Positions 1 through 9,758 are shown, numbered from the stretch's first letter. The stretch is 64,000 nt of DNA from Allocatelliglobosispora scoriae (GCF_014204945.1 NZ_JACHMN010000003.1:372001-436000), one strand, 5' to 3'. Numbers and translations are program-made. Notes: generated by a model not told the origin, from the letters alone.

Positions 1-885
1 GGCCGCGAGGGTCGCAACATCCGCGCCTTCGAGTCCGTCACCGGCGTCAACCTCATCATCGACGACACGCCCGAGGCGGTGCTGCTCTCGTGCTTCGACC
101 CGGTCCGCCGCGAGATCGGCCGGGTCACCCTGGAGAAGCTCGTCCTCGACGGCCGTATCCACCCGCACCGCATCGAGGAGGTCTTCGAGGCGGCGAAGCA
201 CGAGGTGGAGCGGCTCTGCCAGCGCGCGGCGGAGGACGCGCTGGTCGAGGTCGGCATCACCGACATCCACGACGAGCTCGTCACCCTGCTGGGTCGCCTG
301 CGCTACCGCACGTCTTACGGCCAGAACGTGCTCAAGCACCTGACCGAGACCGCGCACATCGCCGGGATCATGGCATCCGAGCTGGGCCTGGACCCGACCC
401 TGATCAAGCGGTCGGCGTTCCTGCACGACATCGGCAAGGCGCTCACCCACGAGGTCGAGGGCTCGCACGCGATCATCGGCGCGGACATCGCCCGGCGGCA
501 CGGGGAGTCCGAGGAGGTCGTGCACGCGATCGAGGCGCACCACAACGAGGTGCCGCCGCAGACCCTCGAAGCGGTGCTCACCCAGGCCTCGGACGCCTGC
601 TCCGGCGGCCGGCCGGGGGCCAGGCGGGAGAGCCTGGAGGCTTACGTCAAGCGGCTGGAGCGGATCGAGGAGATCGCCAACTCCAAGGCCGGCGTCGACA
701 AGGTCTTCGCGATGCAGGCCGGCCGCGAGATCCGGGTCATGGTCCGTCCCGACGACGTCGACGAGATCGGCGCGGCGGTGCTCGCCCGCGACGTGGCGAA
801 GCAGATCGAGGAGGAGCTGACCTACCCGGGGCAGATCCGGGTCACCGTGGTCCGCGAGTCGCGCACCACGGAGATCGCCCGGTAG
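1..885 (+). CDS. rny: Ribonuclease Y, C-terminal 294 residues (5' end outside window)
   Basis: The frame is open from base 1, so the gene is truncated by the window edge. The visible part begins in the KH RNA-binding domain (GxxG loop GREGRN near the first residues) and runs into the HD phosphohydrolase domain (FLHDIGK metal motif around residues 139-145 of the fragment). This is the arrangement of RNase Y, a membrane-anchored endoribonuclease that initiates mRNA decay. The N-terminal anchor and coiled coil would lie upstream. The stop TAG is 4 nt from the convergent stop of the next gene, with no terminator hairpin between them. Confidence 0.95.
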   Translation, partial: GREGRNIRAFESVTGVNLIIDDTPEAVLLSCFDPVRREIGRVTLEKLVLDGRIHPHRIEEVFEAAKHEVERLCQRAAEDALVEVGITDIHDELVTLLGRLRYRTSYGQNVLKHLTETAHIAGIMASELGLDPTLIKRSAFLHDIGKALTHEVEGSHAIIGADIARRHGESEEVVHAIEAHHNEVPPQTLEAVLTQASDACSGGRPGARRESLEAYVKRLERIEEIANSKAGVDKVFAMQAGREIRVMVRPDDVDEIGAAVLARDVAKQIEEELTYPGQIRVTVVRESRTTEIAR

Positions 886-889
886 TTCG

Positions 890-1849
890 TCAGGCGGCGG
901 GAACCGACGCCGGGGTGACCGCCTGCTTCGCGGTGCGGTAGCCGCGCTGGGAGACGCGGCGCTGGACGTACTGGGCGAGCTTCGACAGCAGGTAGTTGAC
1001 CGCGATGTACATGATGCCGATGGTGAAATACATCGGGATGCCGATCGCCAGCGACGGGGTCTCGCTGCGGAACGCCTCGACCATCAGCTTCGTCGCACCC
1101 AGCGCCTCGTCGTAGGAGATGACCAGGCCGCCGAGCGAGGTGTCCTTGAGGATCACCACGACCTGGCTGATCAGTGCGGGCAGCATCACCCGGAACGCCT
1201 GCGGCAGCAGGACGAGTCGCGAGGTCAGCGCCGGTCCGAGCCCCACCGCGAGCGCCGCCTCCGACTGGCCCTTGGGCAGGTTGTCCATGCCGGAGCGGAG
1301 GATCTCGCCGATCACCACGCTGTTGTAGAGGGTCAGGCCGAGGACGAGGAACCACATCCGGTCGTCGAAGTCGATGCCCCAGACCGGCAGCACGAGGAAG
1401 ACGAAGAAGAGGGTGGTGACGACCGGCGTACCCCGCCAGACCTCGACCCAGACCCGGCTCACGGCACGGCCGACGGCCAGGCCGATGCGCCCGAGCAGGG
1501 CCGCCGGTGCGGGCCAGGACAGGAAGCGATGCCCCCGCAGATCGCGGAGCTGGCGGCGCAGGAGCGCGAGCGCGACGCCGACGGTGAGCGACGCGACGAT
1601 CGAGAGACCGGCGGCCTTGAGCGTGTTGACCCAGCCGTCGCCCAGGATCTTCCAGACCTGATCGAAGTACTTGTTGTCCGGGTCGACGATCGGTCCCCAG
1701 AGCTTCATGCTCAACTGTCCGGCTCGGTCCAGCGGCTGGTAGACGAGACGGTAGAGGCCGTAGCCCAGCGCGATCGCCGCCAGGATGCTGGCGATGACGG
1801 TGATCCGGCGGGTACGCGGACCGGGGGTGTCGTAGAGAACACTGCTCAT
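890..1849 (-). CDS. gluD: Glutamate-type ABC transporter permease (GluD-like)
   Basis: This 319-residue polytopic inner-membrane protein of the HisM/GluD family carries an EAA-type cytoplasmic loop (SEAALAVGLGPALTSRLVLLP), the site that docks the ATPase. It has an N-terminal extension before the usual five-helix permease core, as in corynebacterial GluD. The ATG overlaps the stop of the upstream permease by 4 nt (ATGA), so the two are translationally coupled. It is the last gene of the gluABCD-type operon and probably imports glutamate or a related polar amino acid; the substrate is inferred from family only. Confidence 0.9.
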   Translation of the reverse strand: MSSVLYDTPGPRTRRITVIASILAAIALGYGLYRLVYQPLDRAGQLSMKLWGPIVDPDNKYFDQVWKILGDGWVNTLKAAGLSIVASLTVGVALALLRRQLRDLRGHRFLSWPAPAALLGRIGLAVGRAVSRVWVEVWRGTPVVTTLFFVFLVLPVWGIDFDDRMWFLVLGLTLYNSVVIGEILRSGMDNLPKGQSEAALAVGLGPALTSRLVLLPQAFRVMLPALISQVVVILKDTSLGGLVISYDEALGATKLMVEAFRSETPSLAIGIPMYFTIGIMYIAVNYLLSKLAQYVQRRVSQRGYRTAKQAVTPASVPAA

Positions 1850-2562
1850 CGGCGGGCCGCCTTCATCTGCGAACGTTCGACGGCATCGATCAGGAGGCCG
1901 AGCGGGATTGTCATGATCAGGTAACCGACCACCACGCCGACGAAGACGGGCTCGGTCTGGTAGTCCTTCTGCCCGACGAGCTCGGGCACCACGCCCATCA
2001 GCACCGCGGACGCGCCGAATGCCGAGGCGAGCGCCGAGTTCTTCAGCATGGCGATGATGACGCTGCCCAGCGGCACGACCGCGTACTTCCATGCCTGCGG
2101 CAGGACGATGTGGCGCAGGTTCTGGGCGAAGGTGAGGCCGAGTGACCGCGCCGCCTCCACCTGGCCCAGCGGCACGGCGTTGATCCCGCTGCGCAGCGCC
2201 TCGCAGACGAAGGCCGCCGTGTACAGGGTGAGCGCCAGCAGGGCGAAGTGGAAGAACGGGAACGCCGACCGGAGCTCCGGAAAGACCGACGTGAGCCCGG
2301 GGATGCGCAGGAAGTCGGCGTTGGTGCTGCCGAGCACCGGCAGGGCGAAGGCGGTGAAGAACATGACCACCGTCAGCGGGATGTTGCGGAAGAGCGTGAC
2401 GTAGGCCGTCCCCACCCCGCGCAGCGGCGGCAGTGGCGAGATCCGCAGGACCGCGATGAAGGCGCCGATGATCAGCGCCCCCACCGCGGCCAGCACGCAC
2501 ATCTGCAGGGTGCCGAGGAAGCCTCTCCAGAAGACGTCGAACTGTTCGGAAAAGACTTCCAC
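1846..2562 (-). CDS. gluC: Glutamate-type ABC transporter permease (GluC-like)
   Basis: A 238-residue membrane permease of the polar amino-acid family, with an EAA loop (GQVEAARSLGLTFAQNLRHIVLP) in the C-terminal half. It pairs with the downstream permease to form the heterodimeric channel. It lies 45 nt after the substrate-binding protein gene and shares an ATGA overlap with the next permease. The size matches the family (about 220-240 residues). Confidence 0.9.
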   Translation of the reverse strand: MEVFSEQFDVFWRGFLGTLQMCVLAAVGALIIGAFIAVLRISPLPPLRGVGTAYVTLFRNIPLTVVMFFTAFALPVLGSTNADFLRIPGLTSVFPELRSAFPFFHFALLALTLYTAAFVCEALRSGINAVPLGQVEAARSLGLTFAQNLRHIVLPQAWKYAVVPLGSVIIAMLKNSALASAFGASAVLMGVVPELVGQKDYQTEPVFVGVVVGYLIMTIPLGLLIDAVERSQMKAARR

Positions 2563-2607
2563 GGCGATCCCTTCACATCAGTGCAGCGGTTTGGTCACAC
2601 GAGCGGC

Positions 2608-3471
2608 TCAGTAGCGGACGACGCTCAGCGAGGCCGGGATCGCGATGAGGGTGCCGATGCTGGCATCCCAGGCCTTCTTGTAGCGGCCGTCCTTGAACGC
2701 CGCCTCGAGCAGGTCGTTGATCCAGTCGCGGAAGACCTTGTCGTCCTTGGTGAGGCCGATGCCGTAGGGCTCGCGGGTGAAGGGCTGACCCAGCACCTTG
2801 ACCGCGTCGGGCTCCTTGCTCTGGTAGCCGGAGAGGATGACGTTGTCGGTGGTGACCGCGTCGACCTGCTTGTTCTTCAGCGCGTCCAGGCACTTGGAGT
2901 AGACGTCGAAGAGGACCAGCTGGGCGGCCTTGTCCTTGAGGTAGGTCTCGATGTTCTTCGCGGGGGTCGAGCCGGTGACCGAGCAGACCTTCTTGTCGCC
3001 GGCCTGGAAGCTCTCCGGGCCGGAGATCGCGGTCTCGTCCTTGCGCACCAGGATGTCCTGACCGGCGACGAAGTAGGGACCGGCGAAGGAGACCTTCTGC
3101 TTGCGGGTGTCGTTGATCGTGTAGGTCGCCACCACGAGGTCGACCTTGCCCTGCTCGATGAAGGGCTCGCGGTCGGCCGACTTCGACTCGATCCACTCGA
3201 TCTTGTCTTCCTTGATGCCCAGCTCGCCGGCGATGACCTTGGCGATCTCGACGTCGAAGCCGGCCGGCTTGCCGTCGAGCCCCTTCAGACCGAAGAGCGG
3301 CTGGTCGAACTTCGTGCCGACCTTCAGCTTGCCGGCCTTGCTGAGCTTCTCCATGGTCGAACCGGCCGGGAACTTGCCCGCCGCCGCCGGCTCGTCGTCG
3401 TCCCCACAGGCTGCCACGCTCATGGCGAGCGCGGCGCTCAGTGCTACCGCGGCGATACGCGAGAAACGCAT
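2608..3471 (-). CDS. gluB: Glutamate-type ABC transporter substrate-binding lipoprotein
   Basis: A 287-residue SBP_bac_3 family protein. The N terminus is a lipoprotein signal peptide with the lipobox around residues 19-22 (SVAAC) followed by an acidic linker. The mature part has the usual family blocks (KVGTKFDQPLFG; VDLVVATYTINDTRK). The chosen ATG has a GGGAGGGAGAG Shine-Dalgarno; 23 further in-frame codons upstream have no such signal. It should capture the amino acid outside the membrane and deliver it to the GluC/GluD channel. Confidence 0.92.
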   Translation of the reverse strand: MRFSRIAAVALSAALAMSVAACGDDDEPAAAGKFPAGSTMEKLSKAGKLKVGTKFDQPLFGLKGLDGKPAGFDVEIAKVIAGELGIKEDKIEWIESKSADREPFIEQGKVDLVVATYTINDTRKQKVSFAGPYFVAGQDILVRKDETAISGPESFQAGDKKVCSVTGSTPAKNIETYLKDKAAQLVLFDVYSKCLDALKNKQVDAVTTDNVILSGYQSKEPDAVKVLGQPFTREPYGIGLTKDDKVFRDWINDLLEAAFKDGRYKKAWDASIGTLIAIPASLSVVRY

Positions 3472-3556
3472 GAACTCTCCCTCCCTCAACCGTCGCGATG
3501 ACGCGACGGAGTCATGTGTGCCGCCGAGCGCCACGGGCACTCCAGGCAGCGAAGTG

Positions 3557-4300
3557 TCAGTGCGTGAGGACCTTGGCGAGGAAGTCGCGGGCCCGGTCGC
3601 TGCGCGGGTTGTCGAAGAACTCTCCCGGCGGCGCGATCTCGACGAGCTGCCCGTCGGCCATGAAGGCGACCCGCTCGGCGGCGTGTCGGGCGAAGCCCAT
3701 CTCGTGGGTCACCACGACCATCGTCATGCCCTCGCGGGCCAGCGACGTCATCACGTCGAGCACCTCGCCGACCATCTCCGGGTCGAGCGCGCTCGTCGGC
3801 TCGTCGAAGAGCATCGCCTTGGGCCGCATCGCCAGGGCCCGCGCGATCGCCGCCCGCTGCTGCTGGCCGCCGGAGAGCTGCGCGGGGTGCTTGTCGGCCT
3901 GATCGGCGATGCCGACCCGCTCCAGCAGGCTCATCGCGTGCTCGCGGGCCTCCGCCTTCTTCTCGCCGCGCACCTTGATCGGGCCGAGGGTGACGTTTTC
4001 CAGGATGGTCTTGTGCGCGAAGAGGTTGAAGGACTGGAAGACCATGCCCACCTCGCTGCGCAGACGGCTCAGCGCGCGTCCCTCGGCGGGCAGGGGCTGA
4101 CCGTCGAAGACGATCGAACCGGAGTCGATCGTCTCCAGCCGGTTGATCGCGCGGCACAGCGTCGACTTGCCGGAGCCCGATGGCCCGATGACGACGACCA
4201 CCTCACCCTTGGCGACCGAGAGGTTCACATCGCGCAGGACGTGCAGCTTGCCGAACCACTTGTTGACACCGTCCAACACGATCAGGGGCTCTTCGGTCAT
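3557..4300 (-). CDS. gluA: Glutamate-type ABC transporter ATP-binding protein
   Basis: A 247-residue ABC ATPase with Walker A GPSGSGKS (about residues 39-46), signature LSGGQQQR and Walker B AMLFDEP, closest in character to GluA/GlnQ polar amino-acid importers. It heads the operon gluA-gluB-gluC-gluD. The start is taken at MTEEP, the usual family N terminus. Another in-frame ATG lies 30 nt upstream, and neither has a convincing Shine-Dalgarno sequence, so the mRNA may be leaderless or nearly so. Confidence 0.9.
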   Translation of the reverse strand: MTEEPLIVLDGVNKWFGKLHVLRDVNLSVAKGEVVVVIGPSGSGKSTLCRAINRLETIDSGSIVFDGQPLPAEGRALSRLRSEVGMVFQSFNLFAHKTILENVTLGPIKVRGEKKAEAREHAMSLLERVGIADQADKHPAQLSGGQQQRAAIARALAMRPKAMLFDEPTSALDPEMVGEVLDVMTSLAREGMTMVVVTHEMGFARHAAERVAFMADGQLVEIAPPGEFFDNPRSDRARDFLAKVLTH

Positions 4301-4350
4301 CCGTGGGAATCCGTTCGGGTTGGGGTACATGAGCTGTATGGTTCGCCCGC

Positions 4351-4381
4351 AGTGTAGAGATGTTCATGTGTCACATCGCAA
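4351..4381 (-). promoter_or_regulatory. Possible promoter of gluABCD
   Basis: On the minus strand TTGCGA (4381-4376) and TACACT (4356-4351) are 19 nt apart and about 20 nt upstream of the first possible gluA ATG. The spacing is longer than ideal, so this is tentative. The rest of 4301-4512, between the divergent gluA and miaB, holds nothing else I recognise. Confidence 0.3.
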
Positions 4382-4512
4382 TACGTTTGGTCACGGAGGC
4401 GTAACACCCACCGTCGGAAGCACGTCATCCTCTGCTGAATTCCCCGGCCCGCCCTGCGGGGCTCGCTCCGCTCACTCCTCGGGCCAGTGCCCGGGTAACC
4501 TGGCTTACCGAG

Positions 4513-6012
4513 ATGACTACTTCAGTTGAGGCTGCTGCGCCGCGGACCTATCAGGTCCGGACCTATGGCTGCCAGATGAACGCGCACGACTCCGAGCGGA
4601 TCGGCGGGCTGCTCGACGCGGCCGGTTACGTGCAGGTCGGCGACGCCGGCGAGCCCGACGTCGTCATCTTCAACACCTGCGCGGTCCGAGAAAACGCCGA
4701 CAACCGGCTCTACGGCAACCTCGGCCACCTGCGCCCGGCCAAGGTCCGCAACCCCGACATGCAGATCGCCGTCGGCGGCTGCCTGGCGCAGAAGGACCGG
4801 GGCGAGATCGTCCGGCGCGCGCCGTGGGTCGATGTCGTCTTCGGTACGCACAACATCGGCTCACTGCCGGTGCTGCTGGAGCGCGCCCGCCACAACGCCG
4901 GTGCCGAGATCGAGATCCTGGAGTCGCTGGAGGTCTTCCCGTCGACGCTGCCGACCCGGCGCGAGTCGACCTACGCCGGGTGGGTGTCGATCTCCGTGGG
5001 GTGCAACAACACCTGCACCTTCTGCATCGTGCCGGCCCTGCGCGGCAAGGAGAAGGACCGCCGCCCCGGTGACGTGCTCGCCGAGGTCGAGGCGCTGGTC
5101 AAGGAGGGTGTGCTGGAGGTGACCCTGCTCGGGCAGAACGTCAACTCCTACGGCGTGGAGTTCGGCGACAAGCAGGCCTTCGGCAAGCTGCTGCGGGCCT
5201 GCGGCGAGATCGAGGGGCTGGAGCGGGTGCGCTTCACCTCCCCGCACCCGAAGGACTTCACCGACGACGTGATCGAGGCGATGGCGTCGACACCCAACGT
5301 CTGCCACCAGCTGCACATGCCGCTGCAGTCGGGCTCCGACGACGTGCTGCGCTCGATGAAGCGGTCCTACCGCGCGGAGAAATATCTCGGCATCATCGAC
5401 CGCGTCCGCGCGGCGATGCCGGACGCCGCGATCAGCACCGACATCATCGTGGGCTTCCCCGGCGAGACCGAGGAGGACTTCCAGCAGACCCTGGAGGTCG
5501 TCCGCAAGGCCCGCTTCGTCACCGCCTTCACCTTCCAGTATTCGGTCCGCCCCGGCACTCCCGCGGCGACCATGCCGGACCAGGTGCCCCGGGAGGTCGT
5601 CCAGGAGCGCTATGAGCGGCTGCTGGCCCTCGTGGAGCATGTCGCCTGGGAGGAGAACAAAAACCTCGTAGGCACCGTCCAGGAGGTCCTGGTGGCTGTC
5701 GAAGGACGCAAGGATCAGCGGACCGGTCGGCTCACGGGACGGTCTCGGGACGGGCGGCTGGTGCACTTCGCGGTCACCGACGAGCAGGCTTCGCGGATCC
5801 GGCCCGGTGACATCGTCACGACCGAGATCACCTACGCGGCTCCGCACCACCTCAACGCCGATCTGGAGCTGCTCACGCATCGCCGGACGCGCGCGGGTGA
5901 CGCGTTCGAGGCAGGGGCGGTCACGCGTACCCCCGGAGTGAACCTGGGACTGCCCACGATCGGGCCGCGCCCCGCGGCACCGGCCGAGACGGACGCCTGC
6001 GCCGTTCGCTGA
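4513..6012 (+). CDS. miaB: tRNA-2-methylthio-N6-dimethylallyladenosine synthase MiaB
   Basis: A 499-residue radical SAM methylthiotransferase. The N-terminal UPF0004 domain carries the auxiliary Fe-S cysteines C20, C56 and C90; the radical SAM CxxxCxxC is C164/C168/C171 (GCNNTCTFC); a TRAM domain follows near the C terminus. It adds a methylthio group to i6A37 of tRNAs, acting after MiaA, whose gene is 1.5 kb downstream. The length is normal for actinobacterial MiaB. It converges on the DUF349 gene. Confidence 0.97.
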   Translation: MTTSVEAAAPRTYQVRTYGCQMNAHDSERIGGLLDAAGYVQVGDAGEPDVVIFNTCAVRENADNRLYGNLGHLRPAKVRNPDMQIAVGGCLAQKDRGEIVRRAPWVDVVFGTHNIGSLPVLLERARHNAGAEIEILESLEVFPSTLPTRRESTYAGWVSISVGCNNTCTFCIVPALRGKEKDRRPGDVLAEVEALVKEGVLEVTLLGQNVNSYGVEFGDKQAFGKLLRACGEIEGLERVRFTSPHPKDFTDDVIEAMASTPNVCHQLHMPLQSGSDDVLRSMKRSYRAEKYLGIIDRVRAAMPDAAISTDIIVGFPGETEEDFQQTLEVVRKARFVTAFTFQYSVRPGTPAATMPDQVPREVVQERYERLLALVEHVAWEENKNLVGTVQEVLVAVEGRKDQRTGRLTGRSRDGRLVHFAVTDEQASRIRPGDIVTTEITYAAPHHLNADLELLTHRRTRAGDAFEAGAVTRTPGVNLGLPTIGPRPAAPAETDACAVR

Positions 6013-6016
6013 CATG

Positions 6017-6051
6017 GAGATGGGGCCGACCCGCCGGGTCGGCCCCATCTC
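6017..6051. terminator. Bidirectional terminator, perfect 16-bp stem
   Basis: 6017-6032 is perfectly complementary to 6036-6051 with a 3-nt GCC loop. It starts 4 nt after the miaB stop and lies 7 nt from the convergent DUF349 stop. There is no T-tract on either side, as is common in high-GC actinomycetes. Confidence 0.85.
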
Positions 6052-6058
6052 TCAGCTG

Positions 6059-7264
6059 TCAGGCGCCTTCGGCGAGGGCGAGGAACTTCTTCTTCGTCTC
6101 CAGCGCGGCCGTGGCTTCCTTGATCCGCTTGGAGTCCCCGGCGGCGGTCGCCTTCGCCAGCTTCTCCTCGGCCTCGGCGACCTGGCCGCGCATCTGCGCG
6201 AGCAGCGGGTTGGCCGACGGCTCGGTCCGCCGCCAGGCGACGTCCATCGCCTCCTTGACCTTGTCCTCGACGGCGCGCAGGCGCCGGTCGAGCCCGGTCG
6301 CGGAGTCGCGGCTGACCCGGCCCGCGTCGTGCCACTGCGCCTGGATGTCGCGCAGCGCGGCCTGAGCGGCCTTCGGGTCGGTCTCGACATCGAGCGCCTC
6401 GGCCTTGGTGAGCAGCTCCTGGCGCTTGGTCAGCGCCGCCTTCTGCTCGGCGTCACGCGCGGAGAAGACCTCGCTGCGACGCGTGAAGAACGCGTCCTGG
6501 GCGGCGCGGAACCTCTCCCACAGCTTCTGCTCGGACTCCTTGGAGGCGCGCGGAGCGGACTTCCACTCGGTCATCAGCTCCTTGAGCCGGGCCGCCGTCG
6601 CGTTCCACTCGGTCGACTCCGAGAGCTTCTCGGCCTCGACGACCAGCTCCTCCTTGCCCGACTGCGCCTGCTTGCGCTGCGAGTCGAGGGTGGCGAAGTG
6701 GGCGCCGCGGCGGCGGGTGAAGCCGTCACGGGCGGCGGCGAAACGCTTCCACAGCTCGCCGTCGGTCTTCTTGTCGACGCCGCGGATGGCCTTCCACTCG
6801 TCGAGGATCTCCTTGATGCGGTCGCCCGAGACCTTCCAGCCGGTCGCCTCGGCCGCGATGAGCTCGGCCTCCTCGACCAGGGCGGTCTTGCGTGCGACGG
6901 CCTCGATCCGGGCCGCGTCGCGGGCGGCCTTGGCGGCGCCCGCCTTCTCCTCCGCGATGATCGCGATCGCGTCGAGCCGCTTCGCCAGCGTCGGCAGGTC
7001 ACCGACGACGTGGGCCTCGGGGAGGCTCGCGCTCAGCTTCTTGGCAGCGGTCAGGGAGTGCGCCGCGTCGGCACTGCCGTTGTTGAGCCGGGTCTCGATC
7101 AGCTCGACCTCGGTGAGCAGATCCGCATAGCGACGGGCGAAGTGGGCGAGGCCCTCCTCGGGAGTGCCCGCCTGCCAGGAGCCCACGACGCGCTCGCCGT
7201 CATCGGTCTTGACATAGACCGTGCCGTCCTCGTCAACCCGGCCGAAGATCGTCCAGTCGCTCAT
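6059..7264 (-). CDS. DUF349 domain-containing protein
   Basis: A 401-residue, highly charged, mostly helical protein with three repeated DUF349 blocks. Each is a roughly 75-residue helical unit with a W-K(A/S)-I/A motif, for example LDEWKAIRGVDKKTDGELWKRF and MTEWKSAPRASKESEQKLWERF. The start MSDWTIFGRVDEDGTV is the conserved family N terminus and has a GAGGATGGG ribosome site. The function is not established; the coiled-coil-like repeats suggest a scaffold or nucleic-acid-associated role. The gene is commonly found near miaB/miaA in actinobacteria. Confidence 0.85.
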   Translation of the reverse strand: MSDWTIFGRVDEDGTVYVKTDDGERVVGSWQAGTPEEGLAHFARRYADLLTEVELIETRLNNGSADAAHSLTAAKKLSASLPEAHVVGDLPTLAKRLDAIAIIAEEKAGAAKAARDAARIEAVARKTALVEEAELIAAEATGWKVSGDRIKEILDEWKAIRGVDKKTDGELWKRFAAARDGFTRRRGAHFATLDSQRKQAQSGKEELVVEAEKLSESTEWNATAARLKELMTEWKSAPRASKESEQKLWERFRAAQDAFFTRRSEVFSARDAEQKAALTKRQELLTKAEALDVETDPKAAQAALRDIQAQWHDAGRVSRDSATGLDRRLRAVEDKVKEAMDVAWRRTEPSANPLLAQMRGQVAEAEEKLAKATAAGDSKRIKEATAALETKKKFLALAEGA

Positions 7265-7466
7265 ATGCCCATCCTCATTCTCCCGGCCGCGCTGGTCACC
7301 CAACGCGCCCGCCGCCGCGCGCAAAAGTTACACCCGGCATTGTCACAGGTCCGACCGGGTCCGCGTCCACCGCCTGTGGTCGACCGTGACCATACGGTGT
7401 CTTTGGACATCATGCCCCTTCCCTGCGAGGGATCCGAGCCACGATCCGATTACTTTTGTTCACGTG

Positions 7467-8369
7467 ATGACAACTCGGGTGATCGCGGTCGTCGGTCCGA
7501 CCGCAGCCGGCAAGTCGGCGTTGGCGATCGCCCTGGCCCACGCCCTCGACGGCGAAGTGATCAACTGCGATTCTATGCAACTGTACCGGGGCATGGATAT
7601 AGGCACCGCGAAGCTCTCCGCGGACGAGCGAGACGGTGTGCCCCACCACCTCCTCGACATCTGGCCGGTCACCAGGACCGCGACGGTCGCGGAGTTCCAG
7701 GCCCTCGCCCGCGCCGCGATCGACGAGGTCGCGGCGCGCGGCAAGCTCCCGCTGCTCGTCGGCGGATCGGGGCTCTATCACCGCGCGGTCCTCGAGGATT
7801 TCGAGTTCCCAGGAACCGATCCGGGGGTACGCGCAGCGCTGGAAGCCGAACTCGCCGAGCACGGACCGCTGGCGCTGCACGCGCGGCTGACCACCCTCGA
7901 CCCGCTCGCCGCCGAGCAGATCCTCGCCAGCAACGGCCGCCGACTGGTCCGTGCCCTCGAAGTGATCCAGATCACGGGGAAGCCGTTCACGGCGGCCCTG
8001 CCCGATCCCCGCCCGGTCTATGACACCCTGCAACTCGCCGTCGACCGCACCGATCTCGACGCCCGGGTCGAGACGAGGGTCCGCGACATGTGGGACCGCG
8101 GGCTCGTCGACGAGGTGCGCTCGCTGCTGCCGCTCGGCCTGGCCGAGGGGATCACCGCCAGCCGCGCCCTCGGCTATCAGCAGGTTCTCGCCTTCCTCGA
8201 CGGCACCTGCACCGAGGAGGAGGCCTTCGCCTCGACCGTCACCGGGACCCGTCGATTCGTCCGGCGGCAGCGGTCCTGGTTCCGCCGGGACCCCTCGGTA
8301 ATCTGGACGGACGGAGCCGCCGACGATCTGGTCCCGGCCGTACTCAGCCTGATCGGGGAGCGAGCATGA
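7467..8369 (+). CDS. miaA: tRNA dimethylallyltransferase MiaA
   Basis: A 300-residue enzyme with P-loop GPTAAGKS (residues 10-17) and the DSMQ motif (34-37) that binds the tRNA adenine. It transfers a dimethylallyl group to N6 of A37, giving the substrate for MiaB. The ATG (or the adjacent in-frame GTG one codon before) has no Shine-Dalgarno sequence, so the mRNA may be leaderless. The 3' end overlaps dapF by 4 nt (ATGA), indicating an operon. Confidence 0.97.
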   Translation: MTTRVIAVVGPTAAGKSALAIALAHALDGEVINCDSMQLYRGMDIGTAKLSADERDGVPHHLLDIWPVTRTATVAEFQALARAAIDEVAARGKLPLLVGGSGLYHRAVLEDFEFPGTDPGVRAALEAELAEHGPLALHARLTTLDPLAAEQILASNGRRLVRALEVIQITGKPFTAALPDPRPVYDTLQLAVDRTDLDARVETRVRDMWDRGLVDEVRSLLPLGLAEGITASRALGYQQVLAFLDGTCTEEEAFASTVTGTRRFVRRQRSWFRRDPSVIWTDGAADDLVPAVLSLIGERA

Positions 8370-9151
8370 GGTTCGTCAAGGGCCACGGCACGGGCAACGA
8401 CTTCGTCATCCTCGACGACCCGTCCGTCGAGCTCACCGCGGATCTCGTCGCCCGCCTCTGCGATCGGCGCTTCGGCATCGGCGGCGACGGCGTCCTGCGG
8501 GTCCTGCCGAGCACCGGTCCCGCCGCCTCCTGGTTCATGGACTACTGGAACTCCGACGGCTCGCTCTCCGAGATGTGCGGCAACGGGATCCGCGTCTTCG
8601 CCCGGTACCTGGAGTCGACCGGCCGCGTCGAAGGCGACTCGGTCGCCATCGACACCCGCGACGGCGTCAAGACCGCCCACTTCGACGGCGATCAGATCCG
8701 CATCGACATGGGTCCAGCGCGCCACCTGGGCCACTCCGCCGCCACCCTCGGCGGCGCCGACTACACCGGCCGCGCGATCTCGATGGGCAACCCCCACCTC
8801 GTCTGCAGCGTCACCGATGTCGCGAAGCTCGACCTCTCCGCCCCGTTCGACTACGACCGGGCGCTCTTCCCGCACGGCGTCAACCTCGAGTTCTGCCAGC
8901 CCGATGTGGCCCTGGGCGAGCCGTCCGCCTACCGCCGGATGCGGGTCATCGAGCGCGGCTCCGGCGAGACCCTCTCCTGCGGCACGGGCGCCTGCGCGGT
9001 CGGCGCCGCAGCTCTCGCCGAGGCGGGCCTGCACACCGGCACCGTCAAGGTCGACGTACCCGGCGGACGCCTCACGATCACGATCGACGAGTCCACCTGC
9101 TGGTTGACGGGCCCGGCAGTCCTGACGTTCACCGGCGAGATCACCCTCTGA
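8366..9151 (+). CDS. dapF: Diaminopimelate epimerase
   Basis: A 261-residue enzyme converting LL-diaminopimelate to the meso form for peptidoglycan and lysine. The two catalytic cysteines are C71 in MCGNG and C205 in SCGTG. It is coupled to miaA through an ATGA overlap. The stop is followed by an unusual cluster of palindromic repeats. Confidence 0.97.
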   Translation: MRFVKGHGTGNDFVILDDPSVELTADLVARLCDRRFGIGGDGVLRVLPSTGPAASWFMDYWNSDGSLSEMCGNGIRVFARYLESTGRVEGDSVAIDTRDGVKTAHFDGDQIRIDMGPARHLGHSAATLGGADYTGRAISMGNPHLVCSVTDVAKLDLSAPFDYDRALFPHGVNLEFCQPDVALGEPSAYRRMRVIERGSGETLSCGTGACAVGAAALAEAGLHTGTVKVDVPGGRLTITIDESTCWLTGPAVLTFTGEITL

Positions 9152-9160
9152 CCACCGCAA

Positions 9161-9235
9161 GATCGCACCACCTTCGGGCAAGAAGGTGTGATCTTGGGGC
9201 TTGATCGCACCTTCTTGAGGGAAATCGGTGCGATC
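9161..9235. repeat. 75-nt paired-palindrome element A (two 33-nt GATC modules)
   Basis: There are two modules, each laid out as GATC-N5-N15-N5-GATC. Module 1 (9161-9193) has arms GATCGCACC/GGTGTGATC and core ACCTTCGGGCAAGAA. Module 2 (9203-9235) has arms GATCGCACC/GGTGCGATC and core TTCTTGAGGGAAATC. The 9-nt spacer is TTGGGGCTT. Core centres (9177, 9219) are 42 nt apart. It begins 9 nt after the dapF stop. Confidence 0.85.
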
Positions 9236-9378
9236 ACCCAGCCAAGATCACCCCAGCGCGAGCGAAGCGACGCGCGCCCCCCGAACCGCATCCACCCCAC
9301 GGCCCGTCTGATCACTGAGCGGAGCGACGTGCGCCTCGCACTCGGCAAATGCAGTCACCCCAAGCGGAGCACCCGCAA

Positions 9379-9453
9379 GATCGCACCATCTTCGGCCAAG
9401 AAGGTGTGATCAAGCCCCAAGATCGCACCTTCTTCAGGGAAATCGGTGTGATC
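9379..9453. repeat. 75-nt paired-palindrome element B (two 33-nt GATC modules)
   Basis: A second copy of the element lies 218 nt further on. The modules are 9379-9411 (core ATCTTCGGCCAAGAA) and 9421-9453 (core TTCTTCAGGGAAATC), with the same 9-nt arms and the same 42-nt centre spacing. The 9-nt spacer is AAGCCCCAA, the exact reverse complement of the spacer in element A. Flanks (cgcaa before; accaccccagcgcgag after) are also shared, so A and B are diverged copies of a larger unit. Confidence 0.85.
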
Positions 9454-9667
9454 ACTCGACCAAGACCACCCCAGCGCGAGCAAGCGACACACGTCCCCGC
9501 GCGAATGCGGGCTCGCGGTCGCGATCCCCGCGCGCCGGACGTGCCGAATGTCGATGACCAAGACGTATCCGGGTGACGCGATCAGGTCTGCCACCCCGAC
9601 AACCGGGTGATCAACGCATAAGGATCACCGTCAAGCGGTCTAACACCCCGCCTCGGTGCCCCAGACA

Positions 9668-9743
9668 GGCTTTCGGGCGGGGAATGACCCGCGTCGGGAT
9701 CAAGCCTGACCGCCCAGAGCGGGTCATTCCCCGCCCGAAAGCC
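9668..9743. repeat. Long inverted repeat, 25-bp perfect arms, after the malic enzyme gene
   Basis: 9668-9692 is the exact reverse complement of 9719-9743, with a 26-nt loop. It sits 15 nt beyond the malic enzyme stop and probably ends that transcript. The arms contain a TTCGGGCGGGGAA core whose two copies are centred 55 nt apart. Together with elements A and B this accounts for most of the 607-nt gap 9152-9758, in which I see no gene. Confidence 0.85.
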
Positions 9744-9758
9744 CAGGCCGCGACCAAA

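Noticed and set aside
890-2500. 536-codon frame on the minus strand suggesting a fused permease
   Set aside because: It is the GluD gene plus an out-of-frame reading of GluC; the ATGA overlap at 1846-1849 shows two separate permeases.
9152-9758. Mobile element or integron attC-like array
   Set aside because: Palindromes are paired and regularly spaced, but no transposase, integrase or target duplication is visible in the window.
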